The notes under the pieces were generated by a model. That model saw only the letters and a program-made list of their open reading frames with translations, was not told where the DNA came from and did no database searches. Below, one piece after another: positions 39,979 to 48,572 of a stretch of 64,000 bases of DNA. Location: the NCBI RefSeq assembly GCF_001302565.1, contig NZ_CP012750.1, positions 1 to 64,000 of the forward strand. Direction: 5' to 3'. Numbering within the stretch: the first letter of the stretch is position 1; each line of letters begins with the position of its first letter. Source of the stretch: Glutamicibacter halophytocola (GTDB taxonomy: Bacteria; Actinomycetota; Actinomycetes; Actinomycetales; Micrococcaceae). The position numbers and the translations under genes were made by a program.

Positions 39979-40986
39979 CTACTGCGCGACGAGCGGCGAG
40001 CCCAGGCGCCGCGAAGTCTCGCGGAAGATGAACTGGGTTGGCAGCCGCGCAGGCACTTGTGGTGCGTTAGCTCCATGGCGCAGCAGGGCATCCAGATAGT
40101 CCATGGCCAAGACCCCGGAATCATTGCGCGGAACGTGCACGGTGGAAAGCGCGGGAGATGACATCGAAGAAAACTCGATGTCGTCGTAGCCGACAACCGT
40201 CAAATTCTCCGGCACGTTGACCCCGAACTGGGTCAGCTGGTTGATGAGCCCCAAAGCCATGACATCGTTGTAGACCATGACGGCGGTAACAGAGGACAAG
40301 AGGACCTGCTGGGCAGCACTGCGCCCCCCATCAAAAGTGGGTTCAAACCTGCCGATAGATACTTCTTCCAGCCCAGCTTCAGCCAACAGCTCGGAAGCGG
40401 CCTGCTGTCGAATCAGGCAGGAATAGCTGGTTTCCGGGCCTGCAACGTAGCCGATGCGGTGGTGCCCCAGCGCCTTGAGGTGCGCGACCTCCTGGGCAAT
40501 TCCACTGCGGTTGTCGATGGTAACTGCCGGAACTTCGGGGATTTCGCGGTTGATCATCACCAGGGGATATCGACTGGAGATTTCAATGAGCTTTTCATCG
40601 GACATCCGTGGCGAGCATAGGACGAGGCCATCAACCTGGCGGGCCAGATTTTCCGTCAGTTCAGGTTCATGCTGCACGTCTTCGCCTGTATCCACGAGCA
40701 GGGCGGAATAGCCAAGCTGCTCTGCCTTGCGCTGAACTGATCTCACGATTGTCGGGAAGAACGGGTTCGTCAGGTCGGGTACTACGATGCCGATATTTCC
40801 AGTGAGCCCGGTGATCAGCGAACGCGCGGCCGCATTAGGCCGATAATTCATCTCCTTGGCGAGTGCCAAAATCCTGTCGCGGGTGACCGATTCGACCTTT
40901 TCCGGGTGCACAAAAGTCCGGGACACCGTTGCTGGCGATACTCCGGCAGCCTTGGCAACGTCCCTAATGGTCATTGATTTTGACAT
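39979..40986 (-). CDS. LacI-family regulator, divergent from the GPH symporter
   Basis: A 335-aa LacI-type repressor: HTH MTIRDVAKAAGVSPATVSRTF, hinge helix region, then the effector domain with NIGIVVPDLTNPFFPTIVRS and VVGYDDIEFSSMSSPALSTV. The start is the ATG at 40986, with GGAGGAC upstream on the minus strand; an earlier in-frame start 93 bp upstream lacks this. It diverges from the GPH sugar symporter gene, and a TGAACGTTTTCA half-palindrome lies between them, so this symporter is its likely target. Confidence 0.92.
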   Translation of the reverse strand: MSKSMTIRDVAKAAGVSPATVSRTFVHPEKVESVTRDRILALAKEMNYRPNAAARSLITGLTGNIGIVVPDLTNPFFPTIVRSVQRKAEQLGYSALLVDTGEDVQHEPELTENLARQVDGLVLCSPRMSDEKLIEISSRYPLVMINREIPEVPAVTIDNRSGIAQEVAHLKALGHHRIGYVAGPETSYSCLIRQQAASELLAEAGLEEVSIGRFEPTFDGGRSAAQQVLLSSVTAVMVYNDVMALGLINQLTQFGVNVPENLTVVGYDDIEFSSMSSPALSTVHVPRNDSGVLAMDYLDALLRHGANAPQVPARLPTQFIFRETSRRLGSPLVAQ

Positions 40987-41103
40987 CGATGTGTCCTCCC
41001 AACCCTTTGGTTGAAAGTCTAGCTGTTTAGCGAAGATTACGTTTTCTCCCTTGTTTATTCGGTGTGGGCTTGGTCTCACGCTGTAATGCGGGTTACATTA
41101 ATG

Positions 41104-41115
41104 TGAACGTTTTCA
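41104..41115. promoter_or_regulatory. LacI-type operator upstream of the GPH symporter
   Basis: TGAACGTTTTCA, close to the TGAAAACGTTTTCA form, lies in the 290-bp interval 40987-41276 between the divergent LacI and symporter genes. It resembles the palindrome at 39931-39944. No gene is seen in the interval. Confidence 0.55.
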
Positions 41116-41276
41116 TCATGAATGCAAAATTGCCCTGCATGGGTGGTTCTACGCATTCAGGCACCGATTTCACCTCCCGCAGGGTGACGCTTGCCGATAT
41201 GAAATCAGCAACGTCGCTAATTCAGGCAGGCGTTTTTGACAGAACCCGCATTGCGCGTAGAAAAAGGATTACTTGA

Positions 41277-42692
41277 ATGGCAGGCAACCTCACCGCGACT
41301 CAACGGGGAGCCGACCTCAAAGAGGGACGGCTCTCGCTCAAGGAGAAGATCTCCTATGGAATGGGAGACCTCGGCAACGGTTTCATGTTCGACCTGGGCC
41401 AGGCCTATCTTCTGAAGTTCTACACCGATGTCGCTGGACTGCCCGCGGCAGCGGCGGCAACGGTCTTCGTCGTCACCAAGCTTTTTGATGCGTTCATGGA
41501 CCCGTTGGCTGGCACGGCCATCGATGGCCGGCGCAAAGTCGGGCGTTCTGGACGATTCAGGGGAGTGATGTTCTTTTCCTCCATTGCCCTGGCGGTCCTG
41601 ACTATCTTCACGTTCTTGACGCCAGGCCTGTCCGAAGGCGTCAACCTCGTTTACGCCTACGCGTCCTACATGGCGTGGGGCGTGCTGTATTCCTTCACGA
41701 ATATTCCCTATGGATCCCTGGCTTCGGTCATGACGCAGGAACCTGTCGAACGAGCCAAGCTAGCCTCGTTCCGCCAGGCGGGATCGGTGTCGGCGCTGCT
41801 GATTACAGGTGTGGCTTTCTTGCCAATTGTGCTGGCCTTTGACTCCGAACGAGTTGGCTACGCCTTCGCCGCCGGGGCTATGGCTGTCACCGGTGTTCTT
41901 TGCTTCTTCGCCACGTTCCGCGGCACGAATGAAAATGTTCCCGTGGTGCGATCCGCTGAAAAACTCACGCTCAAGGGATTTGCCGGTGCCATCGTTGGAA
42001 ATCGGCCGTTGCTGACGATTATTCTGATGACCATATTCTCGATTTCCGCTTACAACGTGAAGACATCGATGATCGTGTACTTCACGCAGTACTACCTTGG
42101 CGATGTCACTTTGCTTCCCTTCGTCAACGTCATCAGCATCGGCTCATCGATTATAGGCATTCTCTTGATTCCCGTATTGACTAGGTTCATTGGGAAGAAG
42201 AACACTGCCTTGCTTGGATTCGGCCTGGCGATCGTCGCAGATGCATTGAATTTCATCTTGCCAACCACCCCGATTCTGTTCACGATCCTTTTCAGCTTGT
42301 CGTTCATCGGAGTTGCGTTGCCTAACGGGATCACCTGGGCCATGGTTTGCGACGTCATTGATTTTGGGCATTGGAAGAATGGGGCCCGTCGAGAAGGCAT
42401 CACCTATTCGATGTTCAACTTCTCGAGAAAGATTGCCCAGTCGGTTGCGGGTGGTTTGGCTGGATTCGGATTAAGCGCTATCGGGTATGTCCCGAATGCG
42501 GCTCAGAGCGAAGCTGCGCTGTCTGGAATGAAAGTCTTGCAGACCCTATACCCATGCCTGGCGTTGCTTGTTGCCGCGGCAGTGCTGTACTTCTTGTACC
42601 CGCTTACCGACCGGCGGATGAAGGCCATTACCGAAGAAACCAGGGATCGGGAGCTGGCTGCGGGAGCCAGCAGCGACGACTTCAGCAGGTAA
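41277..42692 (+). CDS. GPH-family glycoside/sugar:cation symporter
   Basis: A 471-aa MFS-type transporter of the glycoside-pentoside-hexuronide family, with about twelve helices. Family signs are the N-terminal KISYGMGDLGNGFMFDLGQAY and the DAFMDPLAGTAIDGR element after helix 2, with WGVLYSFTNIPYGSLASVMT in the middle. It would import a glycoside, pentose or hexuronide with H+ or Na+. The ATG at 41277 follows AAAGGAT. A divergent LacI regulator and the convergent enolase-superfamily gene frame it. The substrate is unknown. Confidence 0.92.
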   Translation: MAGNLTATQRGADLKEGRLSLKEKISYGMGDLGNGFMFDLGQAYLLKFYTDVAGLPAAAAATVFVVTKLFDAFMDPLAGTAIDGRRKVGRSGRFRGVMFFSSIALAVLTIFTFLTPGLSEGVNLVYAYASYMAWGVLYSFTNIPYGSLASVMTQEPVERAKLASFRQAGSVSALLITGVAFLPIVLAFDSERVGYAFAAGAMAVTGVLCFFATFRGTNENVPVVRSAEKLTLKGFAGAIVGNRPLLTIILMTIFSISAYNVKTSMIVYFTQYYLGDVTLLPFVNVISIGSSIIGILLIPVLTRFIGKKNTALLGFGLAIVADALNFILPTTPILFTILFSLSFIGVALPNGITWAMVCDVIDFGHWKNGARREGITYSMFNFSRKIAQSVAGGLAGFGLSAIGYVPNAAQSEAALSGMKVLQTLYPCLALLVAAAVLYFLYPLTDRRMKAITEETRDRELAAGASSDDFSR

Positions 42693-42700
42693 CTGATCGT

Positions 42701-42734
42701 GCTGGGCAAGCTTTCTCGGGAAAGCTTGCCCAGC
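42701..42734. terminator. Bidirectional terminator, symporter/enolase-like gene
   Basis: A 15-bp perfect stem (GCTGGGCAAGCTTTC at 42701-42715 with GAAAGCTTGCCCAGC at 42720-42734) has a 4-nt loop. It lies between the convergent symporter and enolase-superfamily genes. Confidence 0.85.
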
Positions 42735-42751
42735 TAGTTCTGTTCGAGGGC

Positions 42752-43963
42752 CTATTCGGCCGTACCGAGGGAGCAGTACTTGATCGTGTGCTGGCTCATT
42801 ACTTCGGTATCAGGCTCGAAGCCGATTCCTGGAGCCGTTGGCAGGGGCAAGGTGCCGTCGGCGCTAAGAAGGCCTTGATGCGGTGCATGCCAAGGGTGCA
42901 GTTGCTTTTCCCAGTTCAAGAAGGGGACTTCCAGCTCTGGACGTGCTTGGCCGTCTTGCAGGCGCACCGCAGGATCCAGGGCAATGATCTGGGCACTGGC
43001 CAGAAGAGCTGGACCGTAATAGAAACAATGGGGAATGACGTGGGCGTCAAGTCTCTTGCCGGCCTCTCGCACTTGCAGCATTGCGCTGACGCCGCCGATT
43101 TTGCCAATGCTCGGTTGTGCGAACTCGATTGCTCCGCGCTCCATGTCATTGATCAGACCGTGGACTCCCGAGTGGTTCTCGCCGCCTGAAACATTGCTGA
43201 ATTCGGAATTCAGCTCTTGCAGGGACTGCGAATCATCTGGAGGAAATACGGGCTCTTCGATCCATAGAAGATTCATGTCAGAAAGCTGTTCAAAAGCCGA
43301 ACGGGCTTCCGGCAATTGCCATTTGCAGTTCACGTCGACCATCAACGGGTAATCCCCGACGGTTTGCCGCGCTGCCTGAATGGCTGGTTTCAACGATTCG
43401 TGCAACTTGAACGCCTTGAACCCCCGGGACATGGCGCGCGAGAGATGGAAGGAAACTTCTGCCGGGTCCTCCGCATAATGAACCAGCGATGCGTAGGCGT
43501 TGATCTCATGGCGGGCATCGGCATCAATGAATTCGCGGAGGGACTTGCCGGCTTGCTTCGACGCGATATCCCATAGGGCGATATCAATAGCGGATAGTGC
43601 GTAGTGGATTGGCCCGGTGCGTCCGAATGCATGAAAGGCGTATTCCGCAGCGGGCAGGCATTGGTCCAACTCGGTGGTTCGACCTAAGAAGAAAGGAGCG
43701 ACGATATGCTCAAGCGCTGCCCACGTGGCTGGATTGGCCTTGTGGCCGAACCCTTCCCCCCAGCCAACAAGTCCCTGGGCCGTGGTTATTTTTACGATCA
43801 AGGATTCCATCTGGGTGAAGGTCCTCGATGATGCATTGAAAGTATCGATTGATTCCGCATTGGAATCTTCGGTTTCGCGACGCGCCGCGTCAAATGGCAG
43901 CGAAACTAGATAGAGTTCTATGGACTCAATCGCATCTTTAAATCCTGCTCTGACTTGTGACAA
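42752..43963 (-). CDS. Enolase-superfamily protein (mandelate racemase/muconate lactonizing type)
   Basis: A 403-aa enolase-superfamily protein, probably a sugar-acid dehydratase or cycloisomerase. Counting from TTG43963 it has a capping domain, a Lys in FKAFKLHES, and metal ligands Asp (MVDVNCKW), Glu (LWIEEPVFP) and Glu (SGGENHSG); a late His stands in HVIPHCFYYG. The position that usually gives the Asp of the His-Asp dyad reads QPSIGKIGG, with Ser instead of Asp. The TTG start is preferred because AAGGAT precedes it; an in-frame ATG at 44041 has no ribosome site but would add 26 residues. It diverges from the ABC permease operon, with a shared operator between them. Substrate unknown. Confidence 0.85.
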   Translation of the reverse strand: MSQVRAGFKDAIESIELYLVSLPFDAARRETEDSNAESIDTFNASSRTFTQMESLIVKITTAQGLVGWGEGFGHKANPATWAALEHIVAPFFLGRTTELDQCLPAAEYAFHAFGRTGPIHYALSAIDIALWDIASKQAGKSLREFIDADARHEINAYASLVHYAEDPAEVSFHLSRAMSRGFKAFKLHESLKPAIQAARQTVGDYPLMVDVNCKWQLPEARSAFEQLSDMNLLWIEEPVFPPDDSQSLQELNSEFSNVSGGENHSGVHGLINDMERGAIEFAQPSIGKIGGVSAMLQVREAGKRLDAHVIPHCFYYGPALLASAQIIALDPAVRLQDGQARPELEVPFLNWEKQLHPWHAPHQGLLSADGTLPLPTAPGIGFEPDTEVMSQHTIKYCSLGTAE

Positions 43964-44116
43964 TTTATGAATCCTTATTTGAATCTCGGGTGCTTTCCAA
44001 GAGTACCCACTTGGATTGCCAATCGGCATTAAAGATGACAATGCCCCTGTGGCCAGTCATCTCGCCAATGTGGTTGACCTCACGTTGCTCTTTAGTTTAG
44101 CGTTGTGGAATAGAGA

Positions 44117-44134
44117 TTGGAAAGCGCATTCCAA
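44117..44134. promoter_or_regulatory. Operator palindrome 1 of the sugar locus
   Basis: TTGGAAAGCGCATTCCAA is an 18-bp near-perfect palindrome. It lies between the divergent enolase-like gene and the ABC permease operon and matches palindromes at 55191-55208 and 56407-56424. The rest of the 269-bp interval 43964-44232 holds no gene. Confidence 0.83.
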
Positions 44135-44232
44135 AGCATGTTGGCGAAGCATTTTTGAAGCAAGGAGTCAGTCATGTCGGTCCCGATTCATAAGGGGCAC
44201 CTTAGCGTTCTGATGAAAGGAGGTGATGGCCA

Positions 44233-45159
44233 GTGAGTGCCATTGCCGAATTGCAAAACCTGAGCAAGGCCAAGGGCCGAAAGGCTCCTGCAAAAGACAA
44301 TAAAGCCGCTCATATCTTCCTCATACCATGGACGATAGGGCTTTTCCTGGTCACCCTAGGGCCGATGGCGATGTCGCTGTACCTCGCCTTCACTGATTAC
44401 AACCTGTTGCAATCACCGGAATTCACCGGCTTTGACAACATCCAGCGAATGCTCGAAGACCAGCGGCTGCACAATTCGCTGCGAGTGACCTTCATTTACG
44501 TCCTGGTCGGCGTCCCGCTGCAGCTGGCCGTTGCACTCGGCGTGGCCATCCTGCTGGACCGGGGCATGCGCGGACTGTCGTTCTACCGATCAGTTTTTTA
44601 TCTGCCTTCAATGCTCGGTTCGTCCGTGGCCATCGCAGTGCTGTGGAAGCAGATCTTTGGAACCACCGGTCTGGTCAACCAGATGCTCGATCTTGTAGGC
44701 ATTCAGGGCATTGGCTGGATTTCAGATCCGAATACTTCCCTTGGAAGCCTGATCTTGCTCAACGTGTGGACCTTCGGGTCGCCGATGGTGATCTTCTTGG
44801 CCGGCCTGCGCCAAGTGCCCGCCATGTACTACGAAGCCGCATCTATTGATGGTGCAACCAAATGGCGTCAGTTCCGCAGCATTACGCTTCCGATGATTAG
44901 CCCGATTATCTTCTTCAACCTCGTTTTGCAGATTATCGGAGCATTCCAGAACTTCACCCAGGCCTTCATCGTTTCCAATGGCTCGGGTGGACCGGCTGAC
45001 TCCACGATGTTCTTCACTCTGTATCTGTATCAGCAAGGCTTCAAGCAATTCGATATGGGATACGCCTCGGCCATGGCTTGGCTTCTGGTCCTCATAGTCG
45101 GTACTTTCACTGCCGTGAACTTCTTCGTTTCAAAGTATTGGGTGTTCTACGATGACTAA
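44233..45159 (+). CDS. Carbohydrate ABC transporter permease 1
   Basis: A 308-aa inner-membrane permease of the carbohydrate (MalF-like) ABC class, with six helices and the ATPase-contact EAA loop EAASIDGATKWRQFRSITLPM split near residue 200. It takes sugar from a binding protein across the membrane. The start is GTG at 44233, after a near-perfect AAAGGAGGTGAT ribosome site. It overlaps permease 2 by 8 bp. No ATPase gene is in the window, so it must share an MsmK/MalK-type ATPase, and its binding protein is probably the one at 56491. An 18-bp operator lies upstream. Confidence 0.94.
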   Translation: MSAIAELQNLSKAKGRKAPAKDNKAAHIFLIPWTIGLFLVTLGPMAMSLYLAFTDYNLLQSPEFTGFDNIQRMLEDQRLHNSLRVTFIYVLVGVPLQLAVALGVAILLDRGMRGLSFYRSVFYLPSMLGSSVAIAVLWKQIFGTTGLVNQMLDLVGIQGIGWISDPNTSLGSLILLNVWTFGSPMVIFLAGLRQVPAMYYEAASIDGATKWRQFRSITLPMISPIIFFNLVLQIIGAFQNFTQAFIVSNGSGGPADSTMFFTLYLYQQGFKQFDMGYASAMAWLLVLIVGTFTAVNFFVSKYWVFYDD

Positions 45160-46132
45160 TCAAACTTCACTACCGCAGTCTGAAGATCTTGGCCAAGCAG
45201 GGCAGGGCCATGTTCTCGACGAAGAGAAGATGCTGGAAGGTAAACTGCCGGCTGGTGGAACCGACGCCAGGGGACGCAGAGTCAAGGGCCACCGGCCAAA
45301 GGTGCGGACGCCGTTTCGTTCCATCGTGAAACACGCGTTGCTGATCGTGGCAGCGGGCGTGATGATCTATCCGCTTCTGTGGATGGTCGCCAGCTCCTTC
45401 CGGCCCAATGATCTGATTTTCCGTGAAGCGGGCCTTGTCATTTCGCAGGTGGATTGGAACAACTACCCCAACGGATGGGATGCCCTGTCCGAGCCATTCA
45501 GCAAGTACCTGTTGAACTCGGCCATTCTGGTCCTTGGTTGCATTGTCGGCAATCTGGTCTCGTGTTCCATGGCGGCGTACGCATTCGCCCGGCTTGAGTT
45601 CAAGTTCAAGAAAATCATGTTCGTGCTCATGCTCATGACGATCATGCTTCCGATCCACGTAATCATCGTGCCCCAGTACGTGATGTTCTCGCAGATCGGG
45701 TGGGTCAATACCTTCTGGCCAATCATTGTCCCGAAGTTGTTGGCAACCGACGGGTTCTTCATTTTCCTCATGATCCAGTTCATCCGCGGCATTCCCAAGG
45801 ACATGGACGAAGCTGCCCGCATCGATGGTGCCGGGCACCCCCGGATCTTCCTGCAGGTGATCTTGCCGCTCATGGTTCCGGCATTGGCCACGACAGCGAT
45901 CTTCACCTTCATCTGGACTTGGAGTGACTTCTTCACCTCGCTGATTTACCTGACCAATCCGAGCAATTACACCGTGCAGGTGGCGCTCAACGCGTTCATC
46001 GACTCCACGGGTGAATCGAATTGGGGCGCATTGTTCGCCATGTCGATTGTTACCCTCATCCCGGTCTTCCTCGCCTTCCTCTTCGGCCAGAAGTATTTGG
46101 TCAAGGGAATCGCCACGACTGGCATCAAATAA
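45152..46132 (+). CDS. Carbohydrate ABC transporter permease 2
   Basis: A 326-aa MalG-like permease. It has an N-terminal cytoplasmic extension of about 60 residues, six helices and the EAA loop DEAARIDGAGHPRIFLQVILPLM split near residue 233. It pairs with permease 1, with which it overlaps by 8 bp. Its stop is followed by an inverted repeat that may reduce expression of the downstream oxidoreductase genes. Confidence 0.94.
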   Translation: MTNQTSLPQSEDLGQAGQGHVLDEEKMLEGKLPAGGTDARGRRVKGHRPKVRTPFRSIVKHALLIVAAGVMIYPLLWMVASSFRPNDLIFREAGLVISQVDWNNYPNGWDALSEPFSKYLLNSAILVLGCIVGNLVSCSMAAYAFARLEFKFKKIMFVLMLMTIMLPIHVIIVPQYVMFSQIGWVNTFWPIIVPKLLATDGFFIFLMIQFIRGIPKDMDEAARIDGAGHPRIFLQVILPLMVPALATTAIFTFIWTWSDFFTSLIYLTNPSNYTVQVALNAFIDSTGESNWGALFAMSIVTLIPVFLAFLFGQKYLVKGIATTGIK

Positions 46133-46137
46133 GCATG

Positions 46138-46180
46138 TGCGACTGGCCCGGAGCTTCAGAATCTGGGCCATTCGCATGTT
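46138..46180 (+). terminator. Possible intercistronic attenuator in the sugar operon
   Basis: TGGCCC (46144-46149) pairs with GGGCCA (46165-46170), extended by GCGA/TCGC, with a short T-containing tail. It lies between the permease and oxidoreductase genes, so it could be a partial terminator or an mRNA-stability hairpin rather than an operon end. Confidence 0.5.
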
Positions 46181-46225
46181 TGATACTTACGCAATCATTG
46201 CGGTCCATAGCTAAGGAGAAAACAC

Positions 46226-47581
46226 ATGGGAACAACAACGCGCACGCGCTACGTGCTGATCGGTGCCGGGAACAGATGCGAAATGTACATCACTTCCATG
46301 CTCGGAGATCACAACGGCGTCGCTGAATTGGTCGCCTTGGCGGACACGAACCCGGGCCGCATCGAGTACTACCAAGATGTTGTCGAGCAGACCTTTGGAG
46401 AACGCCTAGGCTCCTTCGACCCCGAAGACCTGGAGTCCTTCATCCAGGAGAACTCCATCGACCGGGTCATCATCACGACGCCCGACTATACTCATGCGTC
46501 ACTGATTTGCACCTCCATGTATGCCGGAGCCGACGTCATCGTGGAAAAGCCGTTGACCATCGATGCTGAGAGCACCGCCCGCATCGCACAGGCCGTGGCC
46601 GACACTGGCCGCGAAGTGATTGTGGCCTTTAACTATCGGTATTCACCGAGAAACACGGCCTTGAAAAAAGCCATAGATGACGGACTGATTGGCCGGGTGA
46701 CATCCATCGACTTCAGCTGGATGCTCGATACCGTTCACGGCGCGGACTACTTCCGCCGCTGGCACCGCCTCAAAGAGAATTCCGGCGGGCTGCTGATCCA
46801 TAAATCAAGTCATCACTTCGACCTCGTTAACTGGTGGCTCGAGGACTCGCCGCACAGCGTCTTCGCCGCTGGCGGGCTGAAATTCTACGGGCCAAAAAAT
46901 GCTGCGGCCAGGGGCTTTGAAGCGCACGAACGCGGTACCCATGATCGGAGCGACCAAGAGCCTTTTGACCTTGATCTGCGCAGCGATGAGCGGTTGGAAA
47001 AACTGTATTTGGCCAATGAGCATTTTGATGGCTACCGGAGAGATCAAGGCGTTTTTAATGGGCAAATATCCATTGAGGACAATCTGAGCCTGACCGTTCA
47101 GTACGAGAAGGGGCCAATTCTCTCCTATTCGCTCAATGCGCACAGCCCTTGGGAAGGATACCGAGTGGCTATTAACGGAACCGAAGGCCGGCTTGAACTG
47201 GATGTTGTCGAACGGGCAGCAGTCCTGCCGGCGTCAGGTGGGAGTCCCGTCGACCCCTCCTATAGCGACGATGGCCAGAGCAGCAAAGTGCGCTCCAAAG
47301 GAGAGCGCCTTGTGGTGCAGCGACACTGGCAGGAAGCACAAGAAATTCCGATTATCAATTCGGAAGGATCGCATGGTGGTGGTGACAAGCTGCTGCTTCA
47401 AGAACTTTTCGAAGGCCGCCAAGTTGATGCCTATTCGCGGCAGGCCGGATTCTTGGACGGAGTGCGTGCTATCGCCGTGGGAATCTGCGGGAACAAATCT
47501 TTGGAAACCGGCGAGCTAGTGGATGTAGCACACGCCGGGCTTGGTGTTAATTTGTCGTCAGTTGAACAGGTTCAGGTGTAA
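46226..47581 (+). CDS. Gfo/Idh/MocA-family oxidoreductase
   Basis: A 451-aa NAD(P)-dependent sugar oxidoreductase: the Rossmann motif RYVLIGAGNRCEMYI at the N-terminus, the EKPLTIDAES motif with the conserved Lys, and the C-terminal GFO domain. Such enzymes oxidise hydroxyls of sugars, inositols or glycosides. The ATG at 46226 follows AAGGAG. It is longer than the average family member. It follows the permeases and is followed by an epimerase gene 8 bp on. Substrate unknown, but linked by operon to sugar import. Confidence 0.92.
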   Translation: MGTTTRTRYVLIGAGNRCEMYITSMLGDHNGVAELVALADTNPGRIEYYQDVVEQTFGERLGSFDPEDLESFIQENSIDRVIITTPDYTHASLICTSMYAGADVIVEKPLTIDAESTARIAQAVADTGREVIVAFNYRYSPRNTALKKAIDDGLIGRVTSIDFSWMLDTVHGADYFRRWHRLKENSGGLLIHKSSHHFDLVNWWLEDSPHSVFAAGGLKFYGPKNAAARGFEAHERGTHDRSDQEPFDLDLRSDERLEKLYLANEHFDGYRRDQGVFNGQISIEDNLSLTVQYEKGPILSYSLNAHSPWEGYRVAINGTEGRLELDVVERAAVLPASGGSPVDPSYSDDGQSSKVRSKGERLVVQRHWQEAQEIPIINSEGSHGGGDKLLLQELFEGRQVDAYSRQAGFLDGVRAIAVGICGNKSLETGELVDVAHAGLGVNLSSVEQVQV

Positions 47582-47589
47582 TTGAATTC

Positions 47590-48498
47590 ATGAGTGAGAA
47601 AGTAATTATTACCGGAGGTTCTGGCCGGTTGGGACGGGCGGTAGTCGAAGGTTTCGCGGCTGCAGGACACGCTGTGGTTTCACTGGACCGCGGGCTACCC
47701 GAAGAACCAGTGGCCGGAGTTGACTACCGCAGCATTGACCTGATGAATGCCGAAGCCACGCACACAGCATTCAAGGAAATTTCTCCTCAGGCCGTCGTCT
47801 CGCTAGCGGCCATGGCCGTACCATTTATGGCTCCGGAAGAAGTCCTGCTCCAGACCAACGCGACCATCGCGCACAACGTCACCTCGGCCGCTGTGGAGTC
47901 GGGCGCGACGCGTGTGGTCCTGGCCTCCAGCCCATCGATCATGGGCTACGGATCACCCGGTGGCTGGGTTCCGGAAAAGCTCCCGCTGGACGAAAACGAA
48001 ACACCGCGGCCGTGGCACGCCTATGGATTGTCCAAGTATGTCGCTGAACAGATCGCGGCCATGTTCGCCGCCAAGATGGGGCCGCAGAGCCCGGTCAAAT
48101 TTGCTTCTTTCCGTCCCTGCTTTGTGATTGCAGAAGAAGAATGGGATGGAGCACCGACCCAGCAGGGTCACACGGTGGCCGAGCGTTTGCAGGATCCGAA
48201 GCTATCAGCCCCGGCGTTATTCAATTATGTAGATGCCCGCGACGTTGCGGACTTCCTGCTGTTGCTGCTCGAGCGATTTGACCGCGTGGACAATGGTGCA
48301 GTGTTCTTCGTGGGAGCCAGGGATGCCATGGCTACTCGACCACTCTCGGAGATCATTCCTGAGATCTACCCGGAGCTCGCGTCGCTGGCAACAGGCCTGA
48401 CCGGAGATAGCCCCGCCTTCAGTATTGATAAAGCACGCGAAGTGATCGGTTGGGAACCGAAGAGAAGCTGGAGATCCGAGCTCAAAGCCAAGGTCTAG
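47590..48498 (+). CDS. NAD-dependent epimerase/dehydratase (extended SDR)
   Basis: A 302-aa extended short-chain dehydrogenase: Rossmann GGSGRLGRAVVEGFAAAGH at the N-terminus and the catalytic YxxxK in YGLSKYVAEQ, with the upstream SSPSIMG Ser. It would oxidise, epimerise or dehydrate a sugar or sugar acid; relatives include uronate dehydrogenases. The ATG at 47590 follows the oxidoreductase gene closely. It ends the plus-strand operon at a strong terminator. Confidence 0.92.
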   Translation: MSEKVIITGGSGRLGRAVVEGFAAAGHAVVSLDRGLPEEPVAGVDYRSIDLMNAEATHTAFKEISPQAVVSLAAMAVPFMAPEEVLLQTNATIAHNVTSAAVESGATRVVLASSPSIMGYGSPGGWVPEKLPLDENETPRPWHAYGLSKYVAEQIAAMFAAKMGPQSPVKFASFRPCFVIAEEEWDGAPTQQGHTVAERLQDPKLSAPALFNYVDARDVADFLLLLLERFDRVDNGAVFFVGARDAMATRPLSEIIPEIYPELASLATGLTGDSPAFSIDKAREVIGWEPKRSWRSELKAKV

Positions 48499-48513
48499 AG
48501 CCTAAGCACAGAG

Positions 48514-48561
48514 AAAACTGGTGGGTGAGGGGAATCCGATTCCCCCTCACCCACCAGTTTT
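48514..48561. terminator. Bidirectional terminator, epimerase/M24 genes
   Basis: A long stem of about 22 bp (48514-48535 with 48539-48561, one bulge, loop CCG) ends in AAAA/TTTT arms. It lies between the convergent epimerase and M24-like genes and can serve both strands. Confidence 0.93.
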
Positions 48562-48572
48562 TCCATGCCTGC

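Noticed and set aside
42371..43189. 272-codon plus-strand open frame across the symporter end and enolase-like gene
   Set aside because: It overlaps the symporter 3' end out of frame, crosses the bidirectional terminator and is antisense to the enolase-like gene; its composition lacks any domain.
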